From: Chrysopilus asiliformis
Lineage: Eukaryota; Arthropoda; Insecta; Diptera; Rhagionidae
Assembly: GCA_964034945.1 (NCBI GenBank)
Contig: OZ035963.1
Coordinates: 63,145,682-63,209,681, forward strand
Direction: 5' to 3'
Length of the DNA: 64,000 bases
Numbering within the stretch: the first letter of the stretch is position 1; each line of letters starts with the position of its first letter. Below the pieces are notes generated by a model. That model was not told the origin of the DNA, made no database searches, and worked only from the letters and a program-made list of their open reading frames with translations. The position numbers and the translations under genes are program-made. Shown piece after piece: positions 56,003 to 64,000 of this stretch.

Positions 56003-59000
56003 CTGTCCGTTTGTTCCTCTTTCACGCAAAAACAGCTGAACCGATTGACTTGAAATTTGGCATGAGTGTCTGTGGTAGTTCTGGTTCCAACATAGGCATA
56101 CGGAAAAGTAGCGCGAGAGGTGGGGGAGTAAGGGGAGGGGGTAAAGTGATTTCGAAACTTAGCTCTTCCTGTGTTACTCTTTCGCGGGGAAACTACTGAA
56201 CCGATTGGCCTGAAATTTGGGATAGATGTTCGTCGGGAGTCCAGCCCCAACACAGACCCATTAAAAAGTAGCCCGAGAGGTGGGGGAGCAAGGGGAGGAG
56301 GTAAAGTGATCTCGAAACTTAGCTCTTGCTCTATTTTACCCTTTAGCGGGGAAACTACCGAGCCGATTGGCTTGAAGTTTAGCTCCAACATTAACCATAA
56401 AAAAAAATTTGAAAAAACTTAACCCGGCAACGACGGGTATGCAAGCTAGTTTAAAAATAAAATAAAATAAGTATAGCTTTTCACGCCAAGTAATCTTAAC
56501 AGAAATTTCACTTTTCATAATTGAAAATATTCCCACGTGTATTTAAAATCACTGGAAACTATCGGAGAGTCAACACTCTAATAACCGTTTTTATGATCCT
56601 CTCAAGTCAAATAATTTGTTACAATTTTTAATAGTAGGTAAAGATCGGCAAATAAGGTATGCAAATATCATGATTATAATAATTATTGAACTCGAGTGAT
56701 TTTCTTTCTTACCTATAACGAAATTATGACAATGCTTACCGTTTCTTGAATCTTAGGTACGTATCATTAGTGAATACCTTCGCTTAGCACTCAATTTGTC
56801 CAAAGACAAAAACATTACTCTCACCTGTTTGAATTTCACGAATACCTTTGTACATACGACGCATTAATAAAAGGTAAATGTACCCAATCTCCTTTTCAGG
56901 TGAATTCTCCAATAGCAATCATCCGTCACGATTAATTGTTTTAAGCGGATGCTGCTGTCTTTAGAGCATTTTTTTCGCTGCATCATTACACATATTCGAT
57001 TAATTATCCCGTATCGAGTGACTATGAATATGCAATCGGTGGATAAATACCATGAAAATGTGTTCAATGGACATAGCATAAGTGCCAGGTATGCTATTAC
57101 ACACCATTCGTCCGTCCTTCACAATTCCGTGGAGTCATAAGATGAGGGAATACCCCATCAGCATACATAGTTTTAAAAAGTTTCAGGCATAGTTTCAGGT
57201 GGTCAATCACTTTCACCTATTTGGGATGCTTTAGTTTCATCTCTGGCTGGACTACTTGAAATTAATCGACACTCAGAGAGAGAAAAAAAAAACAACAACG
57301 AAGAACTCGAGTGCAAAAAGTTTACATAAATCGAACTGTTCCAAAGGCTGAACGATTTTTCATAACCACCGATAATGCTGCCGGCCAAAAGAATTCACCA
57401 CAACGCAATTCACTTTCTTTCTTCGCGGTTTCGTATCGTGCGAGGCGTCTTATAGGCTATTTGACTTACATCGAAACTGTATCTCGCGCACCCGATCTTA
57501 TTACCGGAGAATTGTCTTCATGTGTTTCCAATCAATTGCTGCAATGAATCGATTTGATCTCAACTACTGTCCACCACCAGGTAATAAATAAGTGAAATGA
57601 TCAAATCGATTTTTTTTCTGCATCTTTTTTTCTATCTTGAAGATGTAATTAGATTTATACTCTAACGCTTAGTGTGTGTATATTATTTTCGATATTAAAT
57701 CAGATCATGTGTAGTGAATTATTTGCTGTTAGATCAGATAAATCATGGGATTCCTGGATTGAATATTGTCTAGACATTATCCGCCGCTAGATATCAAACT
57801 TTAATTTGAAACGTTTTTATTACGACATTTCGCCGGTATCGCGGAATATGTTTTGATTCTTCCTGGAGCAACTTTTTGTGGCTAGAAATATGATTGAAGG
57901 GTCTTCAAAATCGCCGATTAATTAAAAAAAAGATTGAATTTATATGTAAAAAGTAGGAGATGTTAGGATTTAATCGCTGAGAAAGAGAAAGGATTAAATT
58001 ATGGTTGGGTGATAAAATTGGAGTTCTTTGATTCACAAATCTAATTTTATAATTTAATCAATTTGGATTAAAATATTCAGGGTATTGTAATAAATTAAAT
58101 ATATCGATTAATTTTATTATATAATAATATCGATAGGAAAAGCAACTAATAGTAGTTTTTTTCGCTATTTTCTACAGATATGCAAACCAAAAGTTTTCTG
58201 AGTGTGGATCGGTTTTGGCTCAGGGGTGTATTTTTCTGGTTTTTGGTTTTAGCTCCTGAAATTTGAAAATTTGGTTCTGGTTTTGGTCACAAAAATTTCA
58301 AAAATGTGATTCTAGTTTTGGTTTTAACTCGTTCGTGACATCGTGTACCACTGGTGGTACATGTACAGTTTTTTAAAACCGCGCGAGTAAATAGTGCGGT
58401 AGTTTTTTTGTGGAAGTAATATAAAAACACGCACCGTGTACCACCGATGGCGCACAACCGCCAGAAAACAAATCGCTAGTGTACCACCCGTGGTACACGA
58501 TGTCCAAATGAAAAAAAAGTTGAAAAAGCAAATGTCACGAAAGTGTTAATTATCAAAAATTTCTAAAATTCCAAAAATTTGGTTTTGGTTTCGGTTTTGG
58601 TATTTGGTTCCTATTCAGCGAGGTTTTTTTTGTCTGTCTGGTAGAAAATTCACGTATATAATAGCCGAAAGTTTAGTTTTAATCGGTTGAATAATACCCG
58701 ACACGACGGAATTATTAATAGTAAAATACTTAACCTAAATATAACTTCTCGAAAAAAATCAGAAATAAATTATAAGACCCATAAATTAAATCCACGACTT
58801 AAAATACCTGCTTTCCATTGGCAAGTTATCAACATTGTCATTTATTAAGAAAAATTTATAAAGATATAAAAATCTATTCGTTAGACCGCTCATTAGTTAA
58901 ATTAATCAAATTCCGTTCATCATTTATCATTCATAAGTGACTTTGTATGACTGGTCAAAAAGCACCCGGGATCAGCCTAAGATCAGCCATCTAGAAGCAA

Positions 59001-62000
59001 ACAATATTAAAATCCCAACTAATGGAAATCGCATTGTAAACAATTCATAATAAATGAACGAGAAAAAAACTAAAATATTAAATTAACTTGATCGTGCAGC
59101 GAAAGGATTTAGAAGATTAGAGAAAGGTTCCCTAGATTGACAATCGCTGACTGCAAGGTTTGATCTGTCTTATGAGAGAATGGGGAAAGGCAACAAAACA
59201 TACATTTTAATATTTTTTTTGTTTACTTTTCCCGCCGATCTGGTAAAGTAGTTGCCTGTAATCGCCTAAGAAGTTTAAAATTGCTGGAAATTAATTGAAC
59301 CAAAATTCACAGAAATTTCCGTCACCAAACAATGCAGCATTTTTGATTAAAAAGATTTCAATCGCCTATTCATACGTAAAATAGGAAAATTTGTTTTAAT
59401 TAAAATCATTTATTTATGAACGTCTTCTTGCAATGGGCGCCACCTTCTTCAATAATGGCGTGAATGTCTTCCATTTGCCAGTAAATTACTTCCATTAAAA
59501 ATTCAGAGTTAAAGAAGGCAAATATTTTCAATCAGCGAAACAAAAGACTTAAGCGATGAACCTTCTTTTATGTGAGAAACATCTTTCGAGTACTCGAACT
59601 TGAACCAACAGGTGGATTTAATTATTCGGTTTAGTAAATGCTTGTTAATTTACTTCTTCACTTGCGGTTTTCGTACATTTTCCAAATTAAACCCTCGCGT
59701 GGTCATTTAACCGATCAAATTCATCAAGATGTGAATTTATTTATTGATGAAGATTTCAGGTGATCGAAAAGATTAATCGAGTGTTAATTCTGATCGCGAG
59801 TCTCGGTGGCTGATGGCGATTTGTCATGCAATTTGTGGCTCATCTTGCAGATAATGGCTAAGAAATTCGATAGTTTTTATGTTTGGTTTGTTAATTAAAG
59901 ACTTTTGTGGACGATAAAAATTTATTGCTGTGAAGCAAATGATAGTCTTTTCTCAGTTGAGGTCGGATAATGGGCACGATGTGTGGTTAAGGTGTAAATA
60001 GACAAATCACCTATCTTCGGTAATTAATAATTTTGGGATGGTTAAAGGTAATTTATTTAAATAAATTATTAAAAGAGTGAAATTTTAAAGAAAATTTTTT
60101 TTTTTTGGAAAATAATGAATTGAAGACGTTTTGCAAGGGTACAATGCAGGATTATACTTAAGTTGTTTTATTGCAGGCCCGTAGTCAGGGGGGAGGGCTT
60201 AGGGGCTGACCCCCCCCCCCCCCCTGAAATTTTGGTCCTCCACCCAAAAAAAATATGGTTCTGAGAGTTCTAGAACGGGCACTGGAGAGCCCCTAATAAT
60301 GGACAAACAATTATCTCAAAAAACATTATAGTTAATTTTTCTTCAAGGACCAAACTCATACTTTGAATATTTTTTTAAGACTAGAGCTTCAGAGGCCTTG
60401 CCTTCTCGGGTTGTTGAAATTGTTTTCTTTTAGCTTACATTTTTGAAGTCTCGGTCAGCTTTAAAATGCCTCGATGGGTTTTATTCCTGATATTTAAGCC
60501 AAGAGAAGGTTGGGAAAGTTCTCATTATTGAGACTGGAAAATAAATATTTTGATTAATCTTTAAATTTAATCTCTATTGCCTACTTTCAGGCATTTCACC
60601 AATTAATTTTAATTATATTCTACTGGGTTTTCATTGATTTTTTAATGTTCCGAATTTTTTCGGGCTGCGAATATTTAAAATACCTTTTAATCCATTTTTA
60701 TTTAATTTAATGCACTTACACTTGATGTAATAAAACCTTTTAAAATTATTTAACTGATTTTTATAAAAGTTCGAACAAAAATTATACATAAAATCCAATG
60801 CTGATCCACATTCCTCCGTCAATTAATCGGTCGAGTTTATAAAATTGGAATTTTCTTTCATAATACGAACTTTTATAAAAATCAATTATGCTGAATGCAA
60901 CATTAGTTCTGCACGAATGGAATTCGATACTATACAATCCAAGACCAATTCATATTAGACCGCAGACCAACATAATTCATCTCGTCTTTCAATTTCCGAT
61001 CTATAACAACATTCTCTATGAGGAAATCACGTAATCTGGATCAAATGACATGAATATGTTTGTATTGAAACCAATTCAAATTTGCCGCCTAATTCCATCA
61101 TAGTGCAAATAACCGTACAGCGGAGCGCTAATGATGGACACCTGTAAAATTTCACATTCTTGGAGGTGTTGCGTGTCATTTTCCATTGGAATGAACGCGT
61201 GAAATCGTTTTGTACTCATCTATTAGACACAATTTTCCACATTGGAAAAAAAAGCCACCACATTGTCCAGAAATATTTAAGTCGAAGAAAGGTGGAAAAG
61301 ATTTTTACTTTCAAAATGACTCACATTAAAATTCGAACAACAACGAAATTAATTTTGGACGCTCGGTTTTTTCGGTTTATTGATAAAAATGGACCTTTTA
61401 GTTGTGGGTTGCGAGATACACACATGACCCCCCGTCCCAAAGAGGGTTAATTACCGCAATTACTTTTATCTGCAGATAAACAACATCACAGGTATTTAAG
61501 ATGGACTGAATACAACCTTTGGACAGCACGGAAAATATCTTAAATTATACCTAAAAGAAAACAAAATTAAAAATGAGGTTTTTTCCCAGATTAACCCGAA
61601 AATTTATCTCGATCGTATATTCTGTCACTTGGGCAATACAATCCGGTAAAATTGGGTAATTTCTTAAAACAATATTTCGCGTGAATGCATTTTTAAAAGA
61701 AAGTAATTTCCATTTCATTATTTTACATTTCTCTTTTGTTAAGCTGACTTTTTATGCAATTTATTATGAATTTAAATTAATTTTTCGGTTCAATAAAATT
61801 GACAGAGTACGAAATTTTGCACATTTTGTGGTCCGTTCAATTATTTTGGACTTAAGTTCAAGGTTTTAGAGAAATTTTCTCAAGTCTTTAAATTATCGTT
61901 AGCACCACGAAACTTTTTTCTGGCTGAAATTGAGGACTATTTGATTGGGAAAATTAAATGCCCCCGTGGGCAAAGTGTTAGAAGAACTTTTATTTAGAAA

Positions 62001-63527
62001 TTTCAGTAATTAATGAGAAAAAAACATATGAGTTAAATGATTGAAGGTGTTAATTGTGTGAAAGGAGGCGATGTTTCAAATACTTTTAAGTCGATTTCTT
62101 ATATGAGTAATTTGAAGAAATTTTAATTAGTGACAAAAGTACAAGTTGTTGGTACACGGCAAACAATTTTTCGGGCCTTTAAAAATTTTAAACTTAATTC
62201 CTTTGTACACGGCAACAATTTTTCGGGCCTTTAAAAATTTTAAACTTAATTCCTTTGTGGTCAACACAAAACTTTTCTATTAGAAAATTTGAAGTTTGAA
62301 AAAATCAAAAAAAAAACATTTTTCAAAACTTCTCAAGAACCATGAGAGATACAAAAAAACTGTTAAAGCAAAAAATGTAGGAAATTATATTTTCTTTAAA
62401 TTCTGTTATGTCTTTTTTTCTCAAAAGCGCATAATTTTCGAGGAATTTTCAAAAAACTGTATTTTTTCAAAAAAACTGTATGGAAGGTACCCGTTATAGC
62501 TACCATTATTTTTCCAAAAGTTGATAGAAACCTAGAATTTTTGTAAAACTTATTTCAAAAAAATTTCAAGTCGCTAGCTCAACGTGTTATCGAGTTATTT
62601 AAGATACGTACAACGGACAGATCGACAGACAGATGCACGGACGTCCTCATAATTTTTCCTGAAATGGATTTCATACTGATCAGAAATTGTCTATCTGCCC
62701 CTATTCTGAAGTCGGTTTCCGTCATGAATATAATACTTTCCCTCTATAGAAGAGGATAGTAAAAAGAGGAAGAAATCTACACTCAAGAAATTTTTAAGTA
62801 CTGTCAATAAAATACGTAACGCTGCACTGGATTTTTCCCATTTTTTTTATGGAGTTTAGTACAGCCTTAACACTATATCGCAGACCCTTCTTCCCCGCTA
62901 AAAATGTAACGTATTTTATGGACAAATTGTTAAAAAGTTCTTAAGAAAAATAATTAAAAAAAAAATCAGTAGGAATTACCAAAAAAAAATTAAATGTTTG
63001 GAAAAAAAGTCGCAGTCAGAAAATGCAGCTAAAACCACCACAAAATAATGAAAATTTTCCTATTTTCCAGGACGTTTTTTTGACTTTTTTAAACGGCACA
63101 ATTTGTTAAACAAGTTTCCATTAAAAATTTAAATTTCCTACAAAATCACCGCACAGAACTAATCGCTTTAGCTAAACTTTAACTCTTAATTAAAAATTTT
63201 GGTCCAATAACCTACATAAAAACTTCAAACCTATAAGCCGGAAAAGTTTGTGAAACCATCAAATTTCATTGTTTTGTATATGCAACCGTTTTTCTTAACC
63301 TAAAAGCATTTCCAAATCATAATCTATTAAACAATAGATAATTCAAATTAGAATATTAACGTAACATAAAACAAAAATATCTCTAAATAGCTCCGAATAT
63401 GATATAATTTGATTGCCACTAAATTTTATTCAAATATCGTGCAGACCACGTAACAGACCAATGAATTTTATTCATTTTTTAAATCAAAAGAAAATCACAA
63501 AACATATTTTGATGATAAACTCACCAT
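44155..63527 (-). CDS. gene D: 535-aa Q/H-rich secreted protein (4 exons)
   Basis: Exons 63525-63527, 53516-53942, 53007-53427 and 44155-44911 join in phases 0, 1 and 2 to give 1608 coding bases. Exon 1 contributes only the ATG; with exon 2 it makes the signal peptide MRLDIFMTICLIPCIQSA. The mature chain (from about HRSQELRK) is Q-, H-, P- and S-rich. The short motif IQY recurs in exons 2, 3 and 4 (TIQYVTAG, DIQYAHHSED, DIQYAPQSQD, DIQYADPNQV, PIQYSHQDQ), good evidence that they are one gene. The tail is basic (HFKRSAKKP). No cysteine lies outside the signal peptide. Introns 1 and 3 are 9.6 and 8.1 kb and full of transposons; intron 1 hosts a gene on the opposite strand. I infer an extracellular structural role and do not recognise the family. 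The 200-residue plus-strand frame at 44182-44784 is a shadow. Confidence 0.85.
44912..45516. other. gene D intron 3, no element recognised
   Basis: AT-rich; nothing is supported. Confidence 0.35.
45517..46021 (+). mobile_element. Q-family Helitron, full-length
   Basis: Starts A/TCATACCAATATATAAAAAT and has a GTCTGTCTCTCTG tract, three internal repeats each with a TGAACCGATTGGCCTGAAAT-like module, the hairpin ACCCGGCAACGACGGGT and CTAG at 46018-46021, followed by T. TC start, hairpin, CTRR end and A/T target are the Helitron hallmarks. It has no Rep/helicase and is therefore non-autonomous. Confidence 0.85.
46419..46657 (-). mobile_element. piggyBac-type MITE, copy 2
   Basis: Minus-strand relative of 41697-41955 with TTAA at 46415-46418 and 46658-46661. 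It is 239 bp against 259 bp, with a short internal deletion. Confidence 0.85.
46662..47610. other. gene D intron 3, no element recognised
   Basis: May hold the promoter of the candidate plus-strand exon at 47617. No TATA box is seen, although GGATCAGACAATTG near 47540 resembles an initiator. Confidence 0.35.
47617..47777 (+). CDS. candidate first exon of a cysteine-rich secreted peptide
   Basis: ATG at 47617 or, in frame, 47635 (MTPNRFLKVILLCNFFLSI). The second gives a clean signal peptide cleaved near IQG/VRR. The mature start STAFCHNGDSLLSMACSEMC followed by QGC has four closely spaced cysteines. The frame meets a usable donor (TGCAG/GTGATATTT) at 47777/47778 in phase 2. The cysteine pattern recalls trypsin-inhibitor-like or other small disulfide-rich secreted domains, but too little is present to name one. 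It lies in intron 3 of gene D on the opposite strand. A possible but weak 3' exon is at 51998-52085. Confidence 0.35.
47905..48245 (+). repeat. P-family dispersed repeat, diverged
   Basis: Contains CAAGTTTCTAGCTCAATCCA and a GGACGGACAGACAGACGGAT tract in the same order as 25965-26660. Confidence 0.55.
48260..49330. other. gene D intron 3, no element recognised
   Basis: Nothing is supported. Confidence 0.35.
49335..49920 (-). repeat. P-family dispersed repeat with long microsatellite
   Basis: Contains ATAGGACATAAAAATGAACT, then about 200 bases of GTCYGTCTGTC microsatellite (49461-49660), then the TTTCGAAAGGATTAAGCTAG and CTTGAACGGGCAAAATCG modules. The three overlapping frames of 68-93 residues are microsatellite artefacts. 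Confidence 0.75.
50080..50499. mobile_element. second Harbinger-type MITE family
   Basis: Inverted ends CTGGAGCCCAATGAACGCAA and its mirror extend for about 30 bases, with TTA at 50077-50079 and 50500-50502. Inside, an ATG at 50252 opens MSFEEKLIALLQ before a stop, which may be the remnant start of an element ORF. Confidence 0.65.
50503..52990. other. gene D intron 3, no element recognised
   Basis: No firm feature. A weak candidate exon (51998-52085) for the cysteine-rich peptide is discussed in the findings. Confidence 0.35.
53007..53427 (-). CDS. gene D exon 3
   Basis: Acceptor TTTTTTTTAG before 53427 and donor GGACC/GTAAGTGTT at 53007/53006. Starts in phase 1 (G/CC = Ala) and ends in phase 2. 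Encodes the DIQYA repeats and a Q/H-rich stretch. The GTG at 53410 is internal and not a start. Confidence 0.85.
53516..53942 (-). CDS. gene D exon 2
   Basis: Acceptor ACTTTTTAG before 53942 and donor CAGAAAG/GTAATGTG at 53516/53515. Phase 0 start with AGA CTG GAC. The internal ATG at 53927 would give a signal peptide that is too short, so an upstream exon is needed. Confidence 0.85.
54032..54426 (+). mobile_element. Harbinger-type MITE, complete copy, gene D intron 1
   Basis: 395 bp with ends AGGTGCCGGTCCACATG and AGTTGCCGGTCCACATG (reverse strand), flanked by TTA at 54029-54031 and 54427-54429. An ATG at 54278 opens MSKKSRYWSPEELAIANS, like the start of the Myb/SANT protein that Harbinger elements carry beside their transposase. 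Confidence 0.8.
54975..55055 (+). CDS. DUF1091-type gene exon 1
   Basis: Starts at ATG in context CAGAAATG and ends at donor AAAC/GTGAGTTTT. Confidence 0.75.
54975..55622 (+). CDS. DUF1091-type secreted protein (2 exons)
   Basis: Exon 1 (54975-55055, 27 codons) carries the signal peptide MFKIIVVIILQMYLFYINS. It splices in phase 0 over a 60-base intron (AAC/GTGAGT..TTTTCAG/CTA) to exon 2 (55116-55622), giving 195 residues. The mature chain has five cysteines (LCVN, KCDL, MCKL, KCPI, KCKN) and seven N-glycosylation sequons. Spacing and text around LGFGKDLDMCKL, NITVKCPIRESFYV and LTLPLNSL match the insect DUF1091 family (Pfam PF06477), whose members are secreted proteins of 170-200 residues with unknown function. 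Related Drosophila CheB-type proteins have been tied to chemosensation and to lipid-binding folds. The gene is nested in intron 1 of gene D on the opposite strand, common for these small genes. Confidence 0.8.
55116..55622 (+). CDS. DUF1091-type gene exon 2
   Basis: Acceptor CATTTTCAG before 55116, stop TGA at 55620-55622. It holds the whole DUF1091 core. Confidence 0.8.
   Translation, partial: LCVNTTITGYEGKMLDSYGFINYSIVKNQFLDLDIMIKRTLSNLIMKCDLDVYSGKKKILGFGKDLDMCKLSETVYSNIFLKTLVAELLEKTNITVKCPIRESFYVIRNLTLPLNSLTKNFIGKNINGTVITGKKFDNGTVLNFSWQTLYIQLNKCKNPKQQIINKNN
55699..55704 (+). terminator. poly(A) signal AATAAA, DUF1091-type gene
   Basis: AATAAA 77 bases after the stop codon. Confidence 0.6.
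55925..56449 (+). mobile_element. Q-family Helitron, full-length
   Basis: Starts A/TCATACTAATATATAAAAAT, carries 14 or so GTCT units, three internal repeats, the hairpin ACCCGGCAACGACGGGT and CTAG at 56446-56449, followed by T. It is the best intact copy in the window (525 bp). The 153-residue minus-strand frame over it is a repeat artefact. Confidence 0.9.
56450..58327. other. gene D intron 1, no element recognised
   Basis: No gene is firmly supported. GGTTTTGGTTTT-like low-complexity text begins near 58200. Confidence 0.35.
58328..58545. mobile_element. piggyBac-type MITE
   Basis: TTAA at 58324-58327 and 58546-58549. Ends CTCGTTCGTGACATCGTG and ..GTCACGAAAGTG. The element contains TGTACCAC(C)NGTGGTACA palindromes near each end. 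Confidence 0.8.
58550..62150. other. gene D intron 1, mostly unassigned
   Basis: No gene is seen. At about 60174-60300 GCAGGCCCGTAGTCAGGGGG followed by a run of 16 C (60211-60226) resembles the terminus of a widespread animal DNA transposon class I cannot name with confidence. Confidence 0.35.
62153..62257. repeat. 53-bp tandem duplication
   Basis: TACACGGCAAACAATTTTTC..AATTCCTTTG occurs at 62153-62205 and again, one base shorter, at 62206-62257. The near-identity points to a recent event. It directly precedes an S-family copy. Confidence 0.85.
62255..62690 (+). repeat. S-family dispersed repeat, longest uninterrupted copy
   Basis: Starts GTGGTCAACACAAAACTTTT and ends ATGGATTTCATACTGATCAG. 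On the reverse strand that end reads A/TCAGTATGAAATCC, a Helitron-like TC start, followed by a GTCTGTC tract and the TCGATAACACGTTGAGCTAG module. Confidence 0.65.
62802..62924. mobile_element. small MITE with TGTCMATAAAATACGTWAC ends
   Basis: Inverted ends TGTCAATAAAATACGTAACG and the mirror of TGTCCATAAAATACGTTACA bound 123 bp. The inner text (TTTAGTACAGCCTTAACACT) resembles 13735-13790, so it is a dispersed element. No clear target duplication. Confidence 0.6.
63525..63527 (-). CDS. gene D exon 1 (ATG only)
   Basis: AAAATATG/GTGAGTTTATC: the donor follows the start codon directly, so exon 1 codes for Met alone (phase 0). It lies about 230 bases downstream of a TATA/Inr promoter and joins AGA CTG GAC of exon 2 to complete a signal peptide. 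Confidence 0.7.
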
Positions 63528-63758
63528 ATTTTCGAATATTTTTAATCCGTTTGATGAAAACTGTGAGAAAATCCTTCACAAAACAATTTCACTAATTTTT
63601 CAAATCACTTATGCACTTAATTAATAAACAGATTTTTCCACAATTGTTGAATTTTCCCTTAAAAAAAATTCCGAATAATCCAAATCTGATGCGTTGAGGA
63701 AGAGGAAAAAAATCGCTTAACTGATTTGCACTAAAGTATCCAATGAACTACATCAATC

Positions 63759-63785
63759 TGATAGTGGGGCCCCTTCATTTATATA
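63759..63785 (-). promoter_or_regulatory. core promoter of gene D (TATA and initiator)
   Basis: TATATAAATG at 63785-63778 on the minus strand, then TATCAGATTG with the likely start A near 63759, 26 bases downstream of the TATA box. Confidence 0.6.
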
Positions 63786-63853
63786 TCGGGCACATTGAAT
63801 ACTCTGTCCTATACACAACCGCACCATAACGAAGGCTCACCAATTTGATTTAC

Positions 63854-63870
63854 CTGTAAAAGGCGAACAT
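63854..63870 (-). other. possible alternative first exon of gene D
   Basis: CAAAATG in good Kozak context opens ATG TTC GCC TTT TAC AG and meets donor CAG/GTAAATC (phase 2). It would splice in frame to gene D only if the second AG of the TTTTTAGAG acceptor at exon 2 is used, giving MFAFYRLDIFMTICLIPC. Confidence 0.25.
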
Positions 63871-64000
63871 TTTGCTGGTCGATCGTTCGATGTTGCGATG
63901 CGATCTTCCAACATCATCTCAAAGCCATTAAACAGAGTAGATACGTGCAAAAAGGTAAACAAAAGAACCAGAAGTTGGTCATAATAATGATGATGAAGAA

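Noticed and set aside
55930..56391. 153-residue minus-strand frame ending in QTDRQTD repeats
   Set aside because: Lies wholly inside a non-autonomous Helitron and contains the CAGA microsatellite; the same text appears in other frames in other copies.
57546..57585. ATG exon MNRFDLNYCPPP ending at CAG/GTAATAA
   Set aside because: Short, no signal peptide or partner exon and no promoter; kept only as a curiosity.
1..64000. CRISPR arrays, LTR retrotransposons and autonomous transposases
   Set aside because: No regularly spaced repeats, no long terminal repeats with integrase or reverse transcriptase frames and no full transposase frame were seen.

Overview
The window is AT-rich nuclear DNA from an insect, most likely a dipteran (perhaps a lower, nematoceran fly). 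The reasons are GT..AG introns with GTAAGT-like donors, TATA/Inr-type promoters, AATAAA poly(A) signals, a DUF1091-type gene (a family expanded in flies), low-complexity secreted structural proteins, and a dense load of short DNA transposons and Helitrons. No rRNA, tRNA, CRISPR array or bacterial-type operon was seen. The exon models below were built by hand from reading frames and matching splice phases.

Genes. Four genes lie on the minus strand: a small histidine-rich secreted protein (1046-1477) and three multi-exon genes for cysteine-free Q/H/P/Y-rich secreted proteins, here called gene B (582 aa, exons 15622 to 11612), gene C (519 aa, 36650 to 22424) and gene D (535 aa, 63527 to 44155). 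B, C and D share one design: a tiny first exon (39, 21 and 3 coding bases), a phase-0 intron interrupting the signal peptide region (2.2, 12.6 and 9.6 kb), then long low-complexity exons ending in a basic tail. All three have a TATA box upstream of the first exon. I infer a tandem cluster of cuticle or extracellular-matrix-type genes, probably co-expressed in secretory epithelium, but I do not recognise the individual families. On the plus strand a complete two-exon DUF1091 secreted protein gene (54975-55622) is nested in intron 1 of gene D. A possible first exon of a cysteine-rich secreted peptide (47617-47777) lies in intron 3 of gene D.

Repeats. Introns and intergenic DNA are largely mobile-element debris. 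There is a 1152-bp foldback palindrome with 9-bp target duplications (5642-6793), Harbinger-type MITEs with TTA duplications and an N-terminal fragment of a probable Myb-like ORF, piggyBac-type MITEs with TTAA duplications, pogo/mariner-type MITEs with TA duplications, and a CCCAAG-ended hairpin MITE family that includes a perfect 54-bp palindrome. Several repeat families carry CAGA/CGGA microsatellites. Of these, Q, R and T look like Helitrons (TC start, hairpin near the other end, CTRR end and A/T target where intact), S has a TC start only, and P is unclassified. Nested insertions (MITE in P, MITE in S, Q joined to S, P in a 142-bp minisatellite) give a relative order of events.

Layout: 0-11 kb His-rich gene and repeats; 11-16 kb gene B; 16-22 kb repeats, including a cluster of Grainyhead-like motifs; 22-37 kb gene C, mostly intron full of repeats; 37-44 kb repeats; 44-64 kb gene D with its nested gene and transposons.
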